Shown here piece by piece: positions 1-7,759 of a stretch of DNA of 64,000 bases. The notes below the pieces were generated by a model. That model ran no database searches, was not told the origin of the DNA, and was given only the letters and a program-made list of their open reading frames with translations. Source of the DNA: Burkholderia sp. Ax-1724 (lineage in GTDB: Bacteria; Pseudomonadota; Gammaproteobacteria; Burkholderiales; Burkholderiaceae); the NCBI RefSeq assembly GCF_011752995.1, contig NZ_VWWL01000005.1, positions 89,484 through 153,483 of the forward strand, given 5' to 3'. The translations under genes were made by a program, and so were the position numbers. Position 1 is the first letter of the stretch; each line of letters opens with the position of its first letter.

Positions 1-630
1 AACCGCAACCTGCAGCTCGGTGAGGCGCATGTCGTGGGGATCGACTACGGCGACAAGCTGAAGCGGATCTTTCCGCAACTGCAAAACACGCCCACGGAGC
101 TCTCCGTGCGTCAGATCGGCGGACTTTATCCGAAGGTCGAGGATAAATACAGGTCACTGCAGGCGCCGGTAAGAGCAACTGCGCCGCGTCGCCAGGACAT
201 CGACCAGAACAGCTTCGCACTCTTCACGGGACATATGGACGCGAAATTCCCGAAGAAGAGGACGTTCGGCGGCATCGCGCTGCTGCAGTCGAGCCCGAAA
301 ACGCAGTACGCTTCGCTGTCAGCGGCGATCGACGCGGTGACGGCCCCGGCACCGACGGACTTCTCGAGCGGCCGTGCGATGATAGTCGGGTTCGGCATGC
401 GGAAAGCCGGAGACAACTCCGGGCACGCCGCCGCTATCCATTGGCACCCGAGAGACGTGTTCGTCGTGCTGGAGCCGAACTATGGCATGTTTGTCTACGA
501 GCGGCTCGCTGGCAATAAGTCGGTCAGCTCGGCGCTGGACTACCTGTTTGGCACGGTGTATCCGGCGGAGCCCGGTACGGAGGTAACGAATGGCGTCGAG
601 TACGAGATCTACGAGAAGCGCGTTGATTGA
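1..630 (+). CDS. YopT-like (C58) cysteine-protease-type protein, 5' end outside window
   Basis: The frame is open from the first base, so the GTG at 34 is probably internal and the true start lies upstream of the window. The visible 198 residues (counted from 34) end in a segment with a His in GHAAAIHW (H131) followed about 16 residues later by EPNYGMF (E147, N149). This resembles the His and Asp/Asn region of YopT-type C58 papain-fold proteases, where GHA is followed by DPNFG. The catalytic Cys would lie in the missing upstream part, so activity cannot be judged. Alternatively it is an unrelated papain-fold or hypothetical protein. The family call is inference from one motif; reality of the gene is more certain. 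Confidence 0.5.
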   Translation, partial: NRNLQLGEAHVVGIDYGDKLKRIFPQLQNTPTELSVRQIGGLYPKVEDKYRSLQAPVRATAPRRQDIDQNSFALFTGHMDAKFPKKRTFGGIALLQSSPKTQYASLSAAIDAVTAPAPTDFSSGRAMIVGFGMRKAGDNSGHAAAIHWHPRDVFVVLEPNYGMFVYERLAGNKSVSSALDYLFGTVYPAEPGTEVTNGVEYEIYEKRVD

Positions 631-988
631 TCGGTCTATCTGTCATGCTCCGCTCGTGCCATGAAGTATAGATGGCAACTCGCTTGCCGTCGTCTGTAAA
701 GGCATCTATTCAGTGCTGCGAGCCGGCGAGTGGGGCGGGGCGTCCATGCCAAGCGCTGCTTTGCCGGACCTGAGGCTGCGCTCGTATACCTCTCGCGCTA
801 CAGCACCGTGTCGCTATCTCCAGCCAGTGTCTTATCGTGTTCGATGAGCACGACGTGAGGCTTTGCTGGCGCGACGACAGTGCCAAAGGGCGCATGCGCT
901 ACAAGGCCATGACACTCGAAGCTGGCGTATTCATGCGCGGCTTCAGAGCGGGTGACTTCCATGGCCGAGTAGATCCTGCACCCCTTAT
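631..988. other. Intergenic, no confident gene
   Basis: Only short ORFs are present. The most gene-like is a minus-strand ORF of 64 codons (992 to 798) that begins with TTG overlapping the stop of the neighbouring 189-residue gene and reads partly like protein, but it has no good ribosome-binding site and no recognisable domain. I do not call it as a gene. Confidence 0.4.
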
Positions 989-1558
989 TCAAGTCTTCGG
1001 ATTGTACTCAAGATTTATAACATTACCTTTGGGCCCATATGTCAGAACGGTTCCTTCCCAGGCGCCGAAGTCCATTCCTTTGGGGTCGTAATGCTGAGCC
1101 GCAGTTGATGCTCGAACAGGTGAGCCGAGTGTCTGGGCTAGCCTCGAGCAAAATGTATTGCCGTCGCCGTAGCGGCCTTCGTGGCCAGGCGTGATGAAGG
1201 CCGTCCCGCAGGAGTAAAGATCAGTCCAGTCGAGCCATTCAAAAAGCACTCTGAACTTGTGGATGGTATGCAGATTCAATCCCTCATTGCAGAACTGGAT
1301 ACCATAGCCTCCCTGACTGTTGCCTTGCATTGATTCCGTTCGCGTAGAGAATCCTGTCGCCAGAGGCAGCCCGGGCGTCTCATAGCCATGAGCCAGGATC
1401 TTCAACCATACATACTGCGAGTTATAAAATTTTGCCCTGCTGAGTATCCAGGCGATTGGCCAGCTGATAGGCGTGCTAGCGTCGACCTCGAGAACCTCAT
1501 TACCCTTGGGCTTCGAGCCCTCTAACCGCACATCTCTGACTATGAGCATTTGCATCAT
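989..1558 (-). CDS. Small protein with caspase-like His/Cys pair, function unknown
   Basis: A 189-residue protein. The start at 1558 is chosen because GAGGAG lies 6 bases upstream, a near-perfect ribosome-binding site; the longer frame to 1684 has nothing comparable. No signal peptide is visible. His57 in ILAHGYE and Cys117 in LYSCGTAF, about 60 residues apart and each ending a hydrophobic strand, recall the His-Gly and Cys-Gly arrangement of clan CD (caspase/gingipain-like) folds, including DUF4347. Around position 135 there is GDGNTFCSRLAQ, as in families that ask for a named copy of a resource. I do not recognise the family; a protease-like or toxin role is a guess. Its neighbours are other possible effectors or secreted proteins. 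Confidence 0.65.
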   Translation of the reverse strand: MMQMLIVRDVRLEGSKPKGNEVLEVDASTPISWPIAWILSRAKFYNSQYVWLKILAHGYETPGLPLATGFSTRTESMQGNSQGGYGIQFCNEGLNLHTIHKFRVLFEWLDWTDLYSCGTAFITPGHEGRYGDGNTFCSRLAQTLGSPVRASTAAQHYDPKGMDFGAWEGTVLTYGPKGNVINLEYNPKT

Positions 1559-2077
1559 GACAATCTCCTCAAAGTTAGATAAGCAGCTCCACGCTGGTGG
1601 AGTCGGGCTATTGCAGGTAATCCGGCGGTAGCTTGAGTGGAGGATAGACAGTCTGCACGATGGAAACGTGACATGTGCGGCCATTTGCCGTTCATGGCAA
1701 AGGTGGGTTCGGGAGGCTCGGTGGTGGGTGGGATTCGGCCTGAGCGGACGTTCGCTGTTCTGGTTGCCTGCGGCTGCAGCAGGTTGTTTTGCTGAGTTTT
1801 GTAACCCGGTGCCGATGAGTGTCGGCTATGTCGTGGATGAATGGGTTTTCCGACCCGTTGCCGCCGTTCAGTCCCATCGAGTCGCCATATCTGCTTCTGA
1901 GGTGCAGCGACCATTCGATTGTATGATCTATTTAAACCTCAGCGGCAACTTGGGGCGGGGACCATGCGCAACTGCAACGGCGTGGACGTTTGACGGACCC
2001 GCACGCTCCAGGTGGTCGGCTTCGGACAAATTCCGCAGTGTGGCTGCCTTTGCTTCGACATATTTGAGGAGTTTGCT
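1559..2077. other. Intergenic, no confident gene
   Basis: Several overlapping short ORFs occur on both strands and none looks convincing. One minus-strand frame (about 1934 to 1692) contains GLNGGNGSENPF and could be the tail of a decayed gene, but it has no start with a ribosome-binding site. The stretch holds the upstream region of the 189-residue gene (minus) and of the lipoprotein-like gene beginning at 2078 (plus). Confidence 0.4.
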
Positions 2078-2569
2078 TTGATCACTTTCATCAAGCACCA
2101 AGGGCTCTCTGATACCGAGTATGCGCGAGGCAAAAAAACAAAAGGTCCTTTGCTCTTTTGTCTTCACCTTTTGATTGCCGCGCCATTGATTCTGGCCAGC
2201 GCGAGCTGCACGGAGAATATCGATACGCCGCCGATCGTGTCGGCAACCGGCTATCTCCACGGGCAGTCTGTATCCCTGGAGCGAGAGCAAATTCTCGCTT
2301 TGTCACACTGGATAGACGCGCACCGTACTGGTTGGAAGGGGCTAATGGAAACGCCGCCTCCACCGTCGATCTCTCTCGACGTGAAATATGCGGGCGGCCG
2401 GGAAGGCTCATTCGAAATTTGGCAAGACCCTCACGGCAATGGCGGGGTTGTCTATCATTACATTTATGAGCACGTCCCAGAGGTAAAGAGAGTAGCCCCC
2501 TTAAAGCAAAGCTTGTCCGAGCAGGACATGCAAGCATTTCGTGCGATTGCCAACAGCATCGGGAAATGA
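2078..2569 (+). CDS. Putative exported or membrane-anchored hypothetical protein
   Basis: Unknown family, 163 residues. I prefer the TTG start at 2078 because GAGGAG sits exactly 6 bases upstream; the frame is also open to an ATG at 2012 that has no ribosome-binding site. After a charged N-terminus of about 24 residues comes a hydrophobic stretch ending in LASASC, which could be a signal peptide or a weak lipoprotein box (Ser at -3 is poor). The mature part has a proline run and FEIWQDPHGNGG, and no domain I know. Gram-negative envelope location is likely but not certain. Confidence 0.6.
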   Translation: MITFIKHQGLSDTEYARGKKTKGPLLFCLHLLIAAPLILASASCTENIDTPPIVSATGYLHGQSVSLEREQILALSHWIDAHRTGWKGLMETPPPPSISLDVKYAGGREGSFEIWQDPHGNGGVVYHYIYEHVPEVKRVAPLKQSLSEQDMQAFRAIANSIGK

Positions 2570-3060
2570 TCGCCCAACGTATTGCTCAAAAAGTCTTTAG
2601 CCTCCGGCAGAGTGTCCGCGCTGGCCGAAAGGCGACGCTCGAACTGGCGTATCGGCGCTAGTAAGCGTGGATCGCCAGCCGCGGTTTTAGAAATTGTTGA
2701 ACAACTGAGCTCCCGATCGAACGATGTAAACGAGGAAGGCGCCACTCGAATGGCCGCGACACGTCTGCTGTATACGGTCGGTTGTGGCCGACAGCACCAG
2801 ACCGTAGAGCATTCCCCGGAGTGGACGTTGGAATACCTCCAGCAGCTTTCGGACAATCTGCGTAAACGCATACTACCGGCCACGAAGAGACATTTGCCCA
2901 ACAAGCGGCCAACCCATTGGCGATTGGCAGAGGCTACAGGCAGCGGCATCAAACAGCTTGACCAACCAGGACACACTTCCTATTTTCTAGAAAGCACCTG
3001 GCTGGTCGACGGCATTCGCCGCAGTTGTAAGTTCATGCTCCAAACAGAAAAAGGTAAATC
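2570..3060. other. Intergenic, no confident gene
   Basis: Overlapping ORFs on the plus strand (2582-3235) and minus strand (2976-2464) both have poor, arginine- and serine-rich composition, and the plus one would overlap the following lipoprotein gene by 175 bases. No domain is recognisable in either. Possibly degenerate accessory DNA. Confidence 0.4.
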
Positions 3061-4392
3061 ATGGATAACGCGACTGCGGATAGAGTCAATCTATGGCGCC
3101 GTATGGGGGCGAGGCTCGCGGTCGTCATCTGCCTGCCCACAATGGGATGCTCGTTGCTGCCTCATGCCGCATCAGTCTCTGACCCGCCGACGCTTTACGT
3201 TTGGCCGGAATCGCGCTGCCCGTCTCTCAATGTGAACGCAGGTGCGCTCGCCGTAGCGGGAGAAAATCTGCTGGGGGGCGACTTGATCGGCGCGGCGGTC
3301 GGCGCCATTGCTTCCTCGCTAACTGCCGCAGCCGCTGCAGATAAGGCGGGGTATCAGGTGAGTTCGAATAGCGCGACCTTCTATCAAAGTGCGCTTTGGG
3401 ATCCGGCCAAAAAAACCTATCAGCCCCAAGCGCCATTTTGTTACGTAATCGCACTGGCGAAGCCGAGTGCTACTCAAGGAACAGACTGGTGCACGGACCC
3501 GGATTTCAAAAGCTCTCTCGGCGCCTCCTGTACCAATAGCCCTGGTCTAATCACTTCGCTGTCGAAGAACCAGGGATTATTTAATCCGCCGGATGGCACG
3601 CTGCCTCTCACCGTGCCGTCGTTTTATGCCGAAATAGAATTGCAAAGCAGCGCAGCAGACGCAACGGCAAATTATTTTGTGGTGAAACCGCAGATTGCAG
3701 CAATTTACTACCCTCACTCTTTGCTAGGGGGAGTTTTCGAAGAGGGGAGGAGTAAGCAGATCAGTATAACGATAAATTTTATCAACCCGACGCCATCGAC
3801 GGCAACGGATTACTATAAAGCATCGACCGTGGGGATGCTGATTTATAATATAAAGCCAGGAAAAACAATTTCCATTTCCGATGTATCCAATAATACGCAA
3901 ACGGCCTGGACTCTGGTCCCGATCGAGAAAGTGCCGGCGGGAGTCCAATATAAGAATAATGACGGCGTTTCAATAGGCGGACCATTCAGGCCGATCAATA
4001 TAACCGCAACGGTTCACGAATTAGGTGATCCCAATGTTTTCCTGCAAGCGCTTGCACTCTCTTTTGCGTCGACGTCATCGACTAGCGGCATTACTACGGC
4101 GCTAGGCAACGCGGTTCTTCCGCAGGGCCAGCTGGCTCAAAAGCAAAACGATTCAACCCTTCAAAGCAACATCGGCAAATATTATGCGGCAGTCAGCTCT
4201 TACCAGACTGCCTGTGCCACCCTTCAGTCCGACAAAAACAACCCTACAAACGCGAGCAAAATTCCTGCAGACAAATCCAGTCTCGAATCGGCACAATATA
4301 ATGTACAAAGTGCCTATACAGCAGCTTCGGCTTCCGCTCTGCAGAGTACCGTAGAGACATTGCCGGCTCAGCAAACCCTCACATGCCCTTGA
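3061..4392 (+). CDS. Putative outer-membrane lipoprotein, function unknown
   Basis: 443 residues, ATG with AAAAGG 6 bases upstream. The N-terminus carries a basic region, a hydrophobic segment and Cys30 in LPTMGC, a plausible though not ideal lipobox; a shorter start at Met15 would give a more normal signal peptide. Residues about 60-95 are Gly/Ala rich (GAAVGAIASSLTAAAAA). The rest is Ser/Thr/Asn rich, suggesting an extracellular or periplasmic beta-rich protein, with a coiled-coil-like tail after about residue 365. I do not recognise the family. It precedes the trypsin-like protease by 81 bases on the same strand, so the two may be cotranscribed. Confidence 0.7.
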   Translation: MDNATADRVNLWRRMGARLAVVICLPTMGCSLLPHAASVSDPPTLYVWPESRCPSLNVNAGALAVAGENLLGGDLIGAAVGAIASSLTAAAAADKAGYQVSSNSATFYQSALWDPAKKTYQPQAPFCYVIALAKPSATQGTDWCTDPDFKSSLGASCTNSPGLITSLSKNQGLFNPPDGTLPLTVPSFYAEIELQSSAADATANYFVVKPQIAAIYYPHSLLGGVFEEGRSKQISITINFINPTPSTATDYYKASTVGMLIYNIKPGKTISISDVSNNTQTAWTLVPIEKVPAGVQYKNNDGVSIGGPFRPINITATVHELGDPNVFLQALALSFASTSSTSGITTALGNAVLPQGQLAQKQNDSTLQSNIGKYYAAVSSYQTACATLQSDKNNPTNASKIPADKSSLESAQYNVQSAYTAASASALQSTVETLPAQQTLTCP

Positions 4393-4473
4393 CGCAATAT
4401 TAGTGCAGACATCAGAGGCATCGCCAGGCATCATTTGAATCGATTGAATATAATGATTCAGGGGTATATTGAA

Positions 4474-5628
4474 ATGGATAAAGTTTCATGTCGAATAATA
4501 TATCCTGGATTGCTATTGTTTTCACTCCTGTCTTTCACCGCCTCAGCACAAGCGCCCGGCGAAACAGGCAACACCGGGTCCAACAGCGCTATTGCCACGC
4601 ATGCCCTCGCAATATCCGGGAATTTATTCGACGAAAATACGCCAGAATATAGCGCGATGCTTCGTGCCAGCATTGGGGCGCTAAATGCAAAGCAAAAGAG
4701 CGACGCCAAGCCTCAAAATATACTGAACAAAATAAAAACACTGACGGTGACAAATCTCGACACTGACTCACGATACCGCAATGCTTTGTCATTGATCGTC
4801 CACCAGGCCGCACTAGGCGATCCCGAAAAAATCCTTTCCGGCACATCGGACGGCCCGGATACGCCTCGTGGAACAGCGGGATCGGGTTTGCCGCCACGCA
4901 TACCAGGTGGACCACCCGCATCAAACACACCAGGCCGGTCCTACAATGCCACAACTCATTATCCCAACGTCGTTTTTATCCAGGATGCTCAGAACGGATT
5001 TTGTTCTGGCGTGGCAATCGGAAAGAAAAAGATACTGACTGCACGCCACTGCGTATGTCTGCACAATATGAAAAAGGTCGGTGTTGGCGTTGCGTTGGGG
5101 AGGGACATGAGTTTTACCAACATAGTGAGCGTCAACAAAATGTCAGAATGCGGTGATAGCAATGGGCCGGATATTGCCGTGGTGGAAACGGCACAGGACA
5201 TCTACGATTCGAATTCGCCAACCATATTTTCAACAACCGCCGAACTCGACAAGGCAAAGGCTGGCATCGCAGTTGGATACGGAAATCGCGATCTTGGCAA
5301 CGGCGGTGCAGCAATGGACGGTCAACGCGGTTACGCAAGTGTCGCCATCATAAGTACGAGTTGTTCCGCGCAGGATTCCAGGAAGTATGGATGCAACAGT
5401 GGCTTTGAATTTGTCGCGGGCCCAGTTTCGGCCGCTCTTCCGGGAGATCAGTGTCCAGGGGACAGTGGTGGTCCGCTCTACATCATGAGTGGCAATGGCA
5501 TCTTTTTGGCCGGCATCGCAGATCGACCAGATACCGATTCGAATTTGCAATGCGGCTACGGCGGAATATACGAGCGAATTGATGGGAATGTCGGGAATTG
5601 GATTAAAAAAATCCTGGCATCCAATTAG
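4474..5628 (+). CDS. Secreted trypsin-like serine protease (S1 family)
   Basis: 384 residues from the ATG at 4474, which has AGGGG 9 bases upstream; ATG 4453 and TTG 4435 upstream lack ribosome-binding sites. A signal peptide ending near TASAQA is followed by about 110 residues with a Pro/Gly-rich linker, perhaps a propeptide. The protease domain shows the full S1 triad: His192 in LTARHCVC, Asp233 in GPDIAVVE, and Ser331 in GDQCPGDSGGPL. Several cysteines (C177, C193, C195, C226, C297, C307, C327) suggest disulfides, as expected for an exported enzyme. Substrate unknown. It could act on envelope or host proteins; specificity cannot be read from the sequence. Confidence 0.9.
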   Translation: MDKVSCRIIYPGLLLFSLLSFTASAQAPGETGNTGSNSAIATHALAISGNLFDENTPEYSAMLRASIGALNAKQKSDAKPQNILNKIKTLTVTNLDTDSRYRNALSLIVHQAALGDPEKILSGTSDGPDTPRGTAGSGLPPRIPGGPPASNTPGRSYNATTHYPNVVFIQDAQNGFCSGVAIGKKKILTARHCVCLHNMKKVGVGVALGRDMSFTNIVSVNKMSECGDSNGPDIAVVETAQDIYDSNSPTIFSTTAELDKAKAGIAVGYGNRDLGNGGAAMDGQRGYASVAIISTSCSAQDSRKYGCNSGFEFVAGPVSAALPGDQCPGDSGGPLYIMSGNGIFLAGIADRPDTDSNLQCGYGGIYERIDGNVGNWIKKILASN

Positions 5629-5755
5629 TCGATTCAAGTTCGCAGCCAAGGAAGACGGCGATACATCTCCATTCGCCGTTCCCGTTCACCGTCCGCATAC
5701 CGACTAGATGCTCCACAAACGAACACGCCCAGCCTAAGCGCGGTTTTACGCGGCT

Positions 5756-6850
5756 TTAGAACCGCGTATGCAAGCCTACTCGCGCGACAGCCTGAGTTTG
5801 CCCGCTCGACGCGCCATCCGCACTGTTCATGCCGTTGATCTGCGCGAAACCCCCGGAGCTGGCGCGCTGATAGAGGCCGAGCACGTAAACGCTCGTGCGC
5901 TTCGACAGCGAATAATCGACGATTGCCGCGACCTGGTGAGCGTGGTTATTGTCGACGACCGAATTGCCTTTCATATACATATACGAAGCACCGGTCGCGA
6001 GTGCCGGCGTGATCTGGTACTGCGCGCCCACGGAACCTTCATAGACCGAGCCGCCGTTCGCGGAATTGCGTACGGTCGTGAAAAGCGCATTGGTGAACCA
6101 CGAGCCGAACCGGTAGTGCGCGCCGATCCCCCAGTTGCGCACGCTCACTTGCGGTGAACCCGCGGTGTAGTACTTGATATTCGTGTATGCGGCATTCGCG
6201 CCGAATGAGTTCGCCGCGTAGTTAAGCGCGAAACTCGTCGAATTTCCCGCGCCGACCGAGCCCGCTACATTGCCGAAGCCATACATTACGCCTGCGCTGA
6301 ATCCGTCGAATACCGGCGTCACGTACTTGACCGAGTTGGCAATACGCTCGCCGGCCATGCGGTCCCAGTCGAATGCGCCAGTCGGGTTTTGCGGCAGGGC
6401 GAGCTTCTGGAACGGGCCGGCGCGGAATGCGTAGAAGTGCCCGGAAATTTCGGCGGGATCGTTGCCGCCGAAATAGAGCGCGTCCGTCATGAAGTCGTAC
6501 TGGTTGCCGAGCGTGAGCTTGCCGGTGCGCTCGTTGACGAGCCCCACCAGCGACGTGCGGCTGAACAGGCTCGCATTGGGCATGAATTGGCCATTGTTCA
6601 CCTGGAACTGGTTGACAAGCTCGAAGAGGGCCTTGGTGCCGCCACCGAGATCTTCCACGCCTCTCATACCCCACAGGTTAGGGCCGTTGACGCCGTCGTC
6701 CATCTTGATATTGTGGCTGCCCGACTGGTTGCTCACATACGTAACACCGGTATCGATAAGACCGAAGAGCGTGACGCTGCTCTGGGCATGTGCTGTCGCC
6801 GACATCAAGATGCTCGCAAGAATGGCGAGCGCGATTTTTGTCCTGTTCAT
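5756..6850 (-). CDS. Gram-negative porin (Burkholderia OmpC-like)
   Basis: 364 residues with a clear signal peptide (cleavage near TAHA/QSSVTLFG) and the family hallmark SSVTLFGLIDTGV directly after it. The mature part is rich in alternating hydrophobic strands and ends in the outer-membrane beta-barrel signature, a terminal Phe (VGLHTRF). The constriction-loop region includes SLFSRTSLVGLVNERTGKLT. AGGAGA lies about 8 bases before the ATG. It is divergent from the esterase lipoprotein and AAHS transporter gene set, so uptake of the aromatic ester or acid across the outer membrane is a reasonable inference; general diffusion is also possible. Confidence 0.95.
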   Translation of the reverse strand: MNRTKIALAILASILMSATAHAQSSVTLFGLIDTGVTYVSNQSGSHNIKMDDGVNGPNLWGMRGVEDLGGGTKALFELVNQFQVNNGQFMPNASLFSRTSLVGLVNERTGKLTLGNQYDFMTDALYFGGNDPAEISGHFYAFRAGPFQKLALPQNPTGAFDWDRMAGERIANSVKYVTPVFDGFSAGVMYGFGNVAGSVGAGNSTSFALNYAANSFGANAAYTNIKYYTAGSPQVSVRNWGIGAHYRFGSWFTNALFTTVRNSANGGSVYEGSVGAQYQITPALATGASYMYMKGNSVVDNNHAHQVAAIVDYSLSKRTSVYVLGLYQRASSGGFAQINGMNSADGASSGQTQAVARVGLHTRF

Positions 6851-7272
6851 CGAAATGATCTCCTGTTTTATTTAGTCATGCAGATGTAGGTGGTGTCGTA
6901 TATGGTGAGCGTCGATGGATGAGAAGCCAATCCGAAGTCCACCGAACGGGGCTCAATATAGTCGGCACGATGTTTCTGAGGAAGTGGTGCGAAAGGGCTG
7001 AAGAACGCATTCGATCGAGCGCGTTGCCGTCGAAAATTCCGGGGTTTACGCGAACTGACGGGATTGCAGGTGTGTGGCGAGATTTCTTCGTCTACGCCGT
7101 AGTTCTTTGAAAAATAAAAGTTTTGTACCCGTGTGCGATACAAGCGATGCTCGTTTTGCGTAAGTGCCGAAGCGGGAATTTGTAAAACGATGAAAGATCT
7201 CGAAGGCGGCGCGATAAATAAAAGAGAAAGCTCTTCACGCTATTTCGCAACGCGATTTCAAATAGCGTTGGT

Positions 7273-7290
7273 GCCACGCTACAGCGTGGC
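7273..7290. promoter_or_regulatory. Inverted repeat, possible operator
   Basis: Perfect 8-bp arms GCCACGCT and AGCGTGGC separated by AC. Located between the porin and the esterase. It lacks a following T-run, so an operator is more likely than a terminator. Regulator unknown. Confidence 0.35.
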
Positions 7291-7510
7291 GACGGTTGTC
7301 GATCGCGGCCCCGCTTGAGCGCATTTCAATCTCTTTCTTTTGGCATCTAAAAAAATTATGGCGGGTTGTCGCGCGCTGCACCGGATGCCATCTGATCCGG
7401 CGCCTGCCACCCTGAACGAGTCCTTATGCAGCGGGCTTGTGCGCGATATCGAGCGCCATCGCGACGTGTTTGCCCGCATGCGAATCGTTCACGCACATCG
7501 CCAATCCCTG

Positions 7511-7523
7511 TGGTTAACCCGTG
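7511..7523. promoter_or_regulatory. Candidate shared operator, copy 1 (TGGTTAACCCG)
   Basis: TGGTTAACCCGTG contains the palindrome GGTTAACC. The same 11-mer TGGTTAACCCG recurs at 9901, upstream of the AAHS transporter of the same cluster. This copy is about 240 bases upstream of the esterase start. A common regulator is inferred. Confidence 0.35.
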
Positions 7524-7759
7524 ATTTCCGGTGATTCCCGCTCTGGCTAACGTCGCGTCCAAATCCGGCCAGCGTGTCTCTACCGCAACTTCGCCGCGGC
7601 AGAAGGATTGAGACGTTTCTGAGAACCGAAGTACTCAAAGAGGAGAGATGAATCCATGAACGTGAAGCAATGCGTAACCCAGCGTGGACGCGTAATGCGC
7701 TCTGCGCCTGCACATCCGGTTCCAATACTCGCCAGAACAAACAACGCGGGAGAACACGT

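Larger units (their letters stand above)
6851..7759. other. Divergent intergenic region between porin and esterase
   Basis: About 900 bases with no convincing gene. It should hold promoters for both the porin (minus) and the esterase (plus). It contains an inverted repeat at 7273-7290 and a palindromic TGGTTAACC motif at 7511 that recurs upstream of the transporter gene. The stretch 6851-7320 is visibly more A/T rich than its surroundings. Confidence 0.6.

Noticed and set aside
2464..3235. Possible transposase remnant in the ORFs at 2582-3235 and 2976-2464
   Set aside because: No DDE or helix-turn-helix motif, no terminal inverted repeats or target-site duplication visible.
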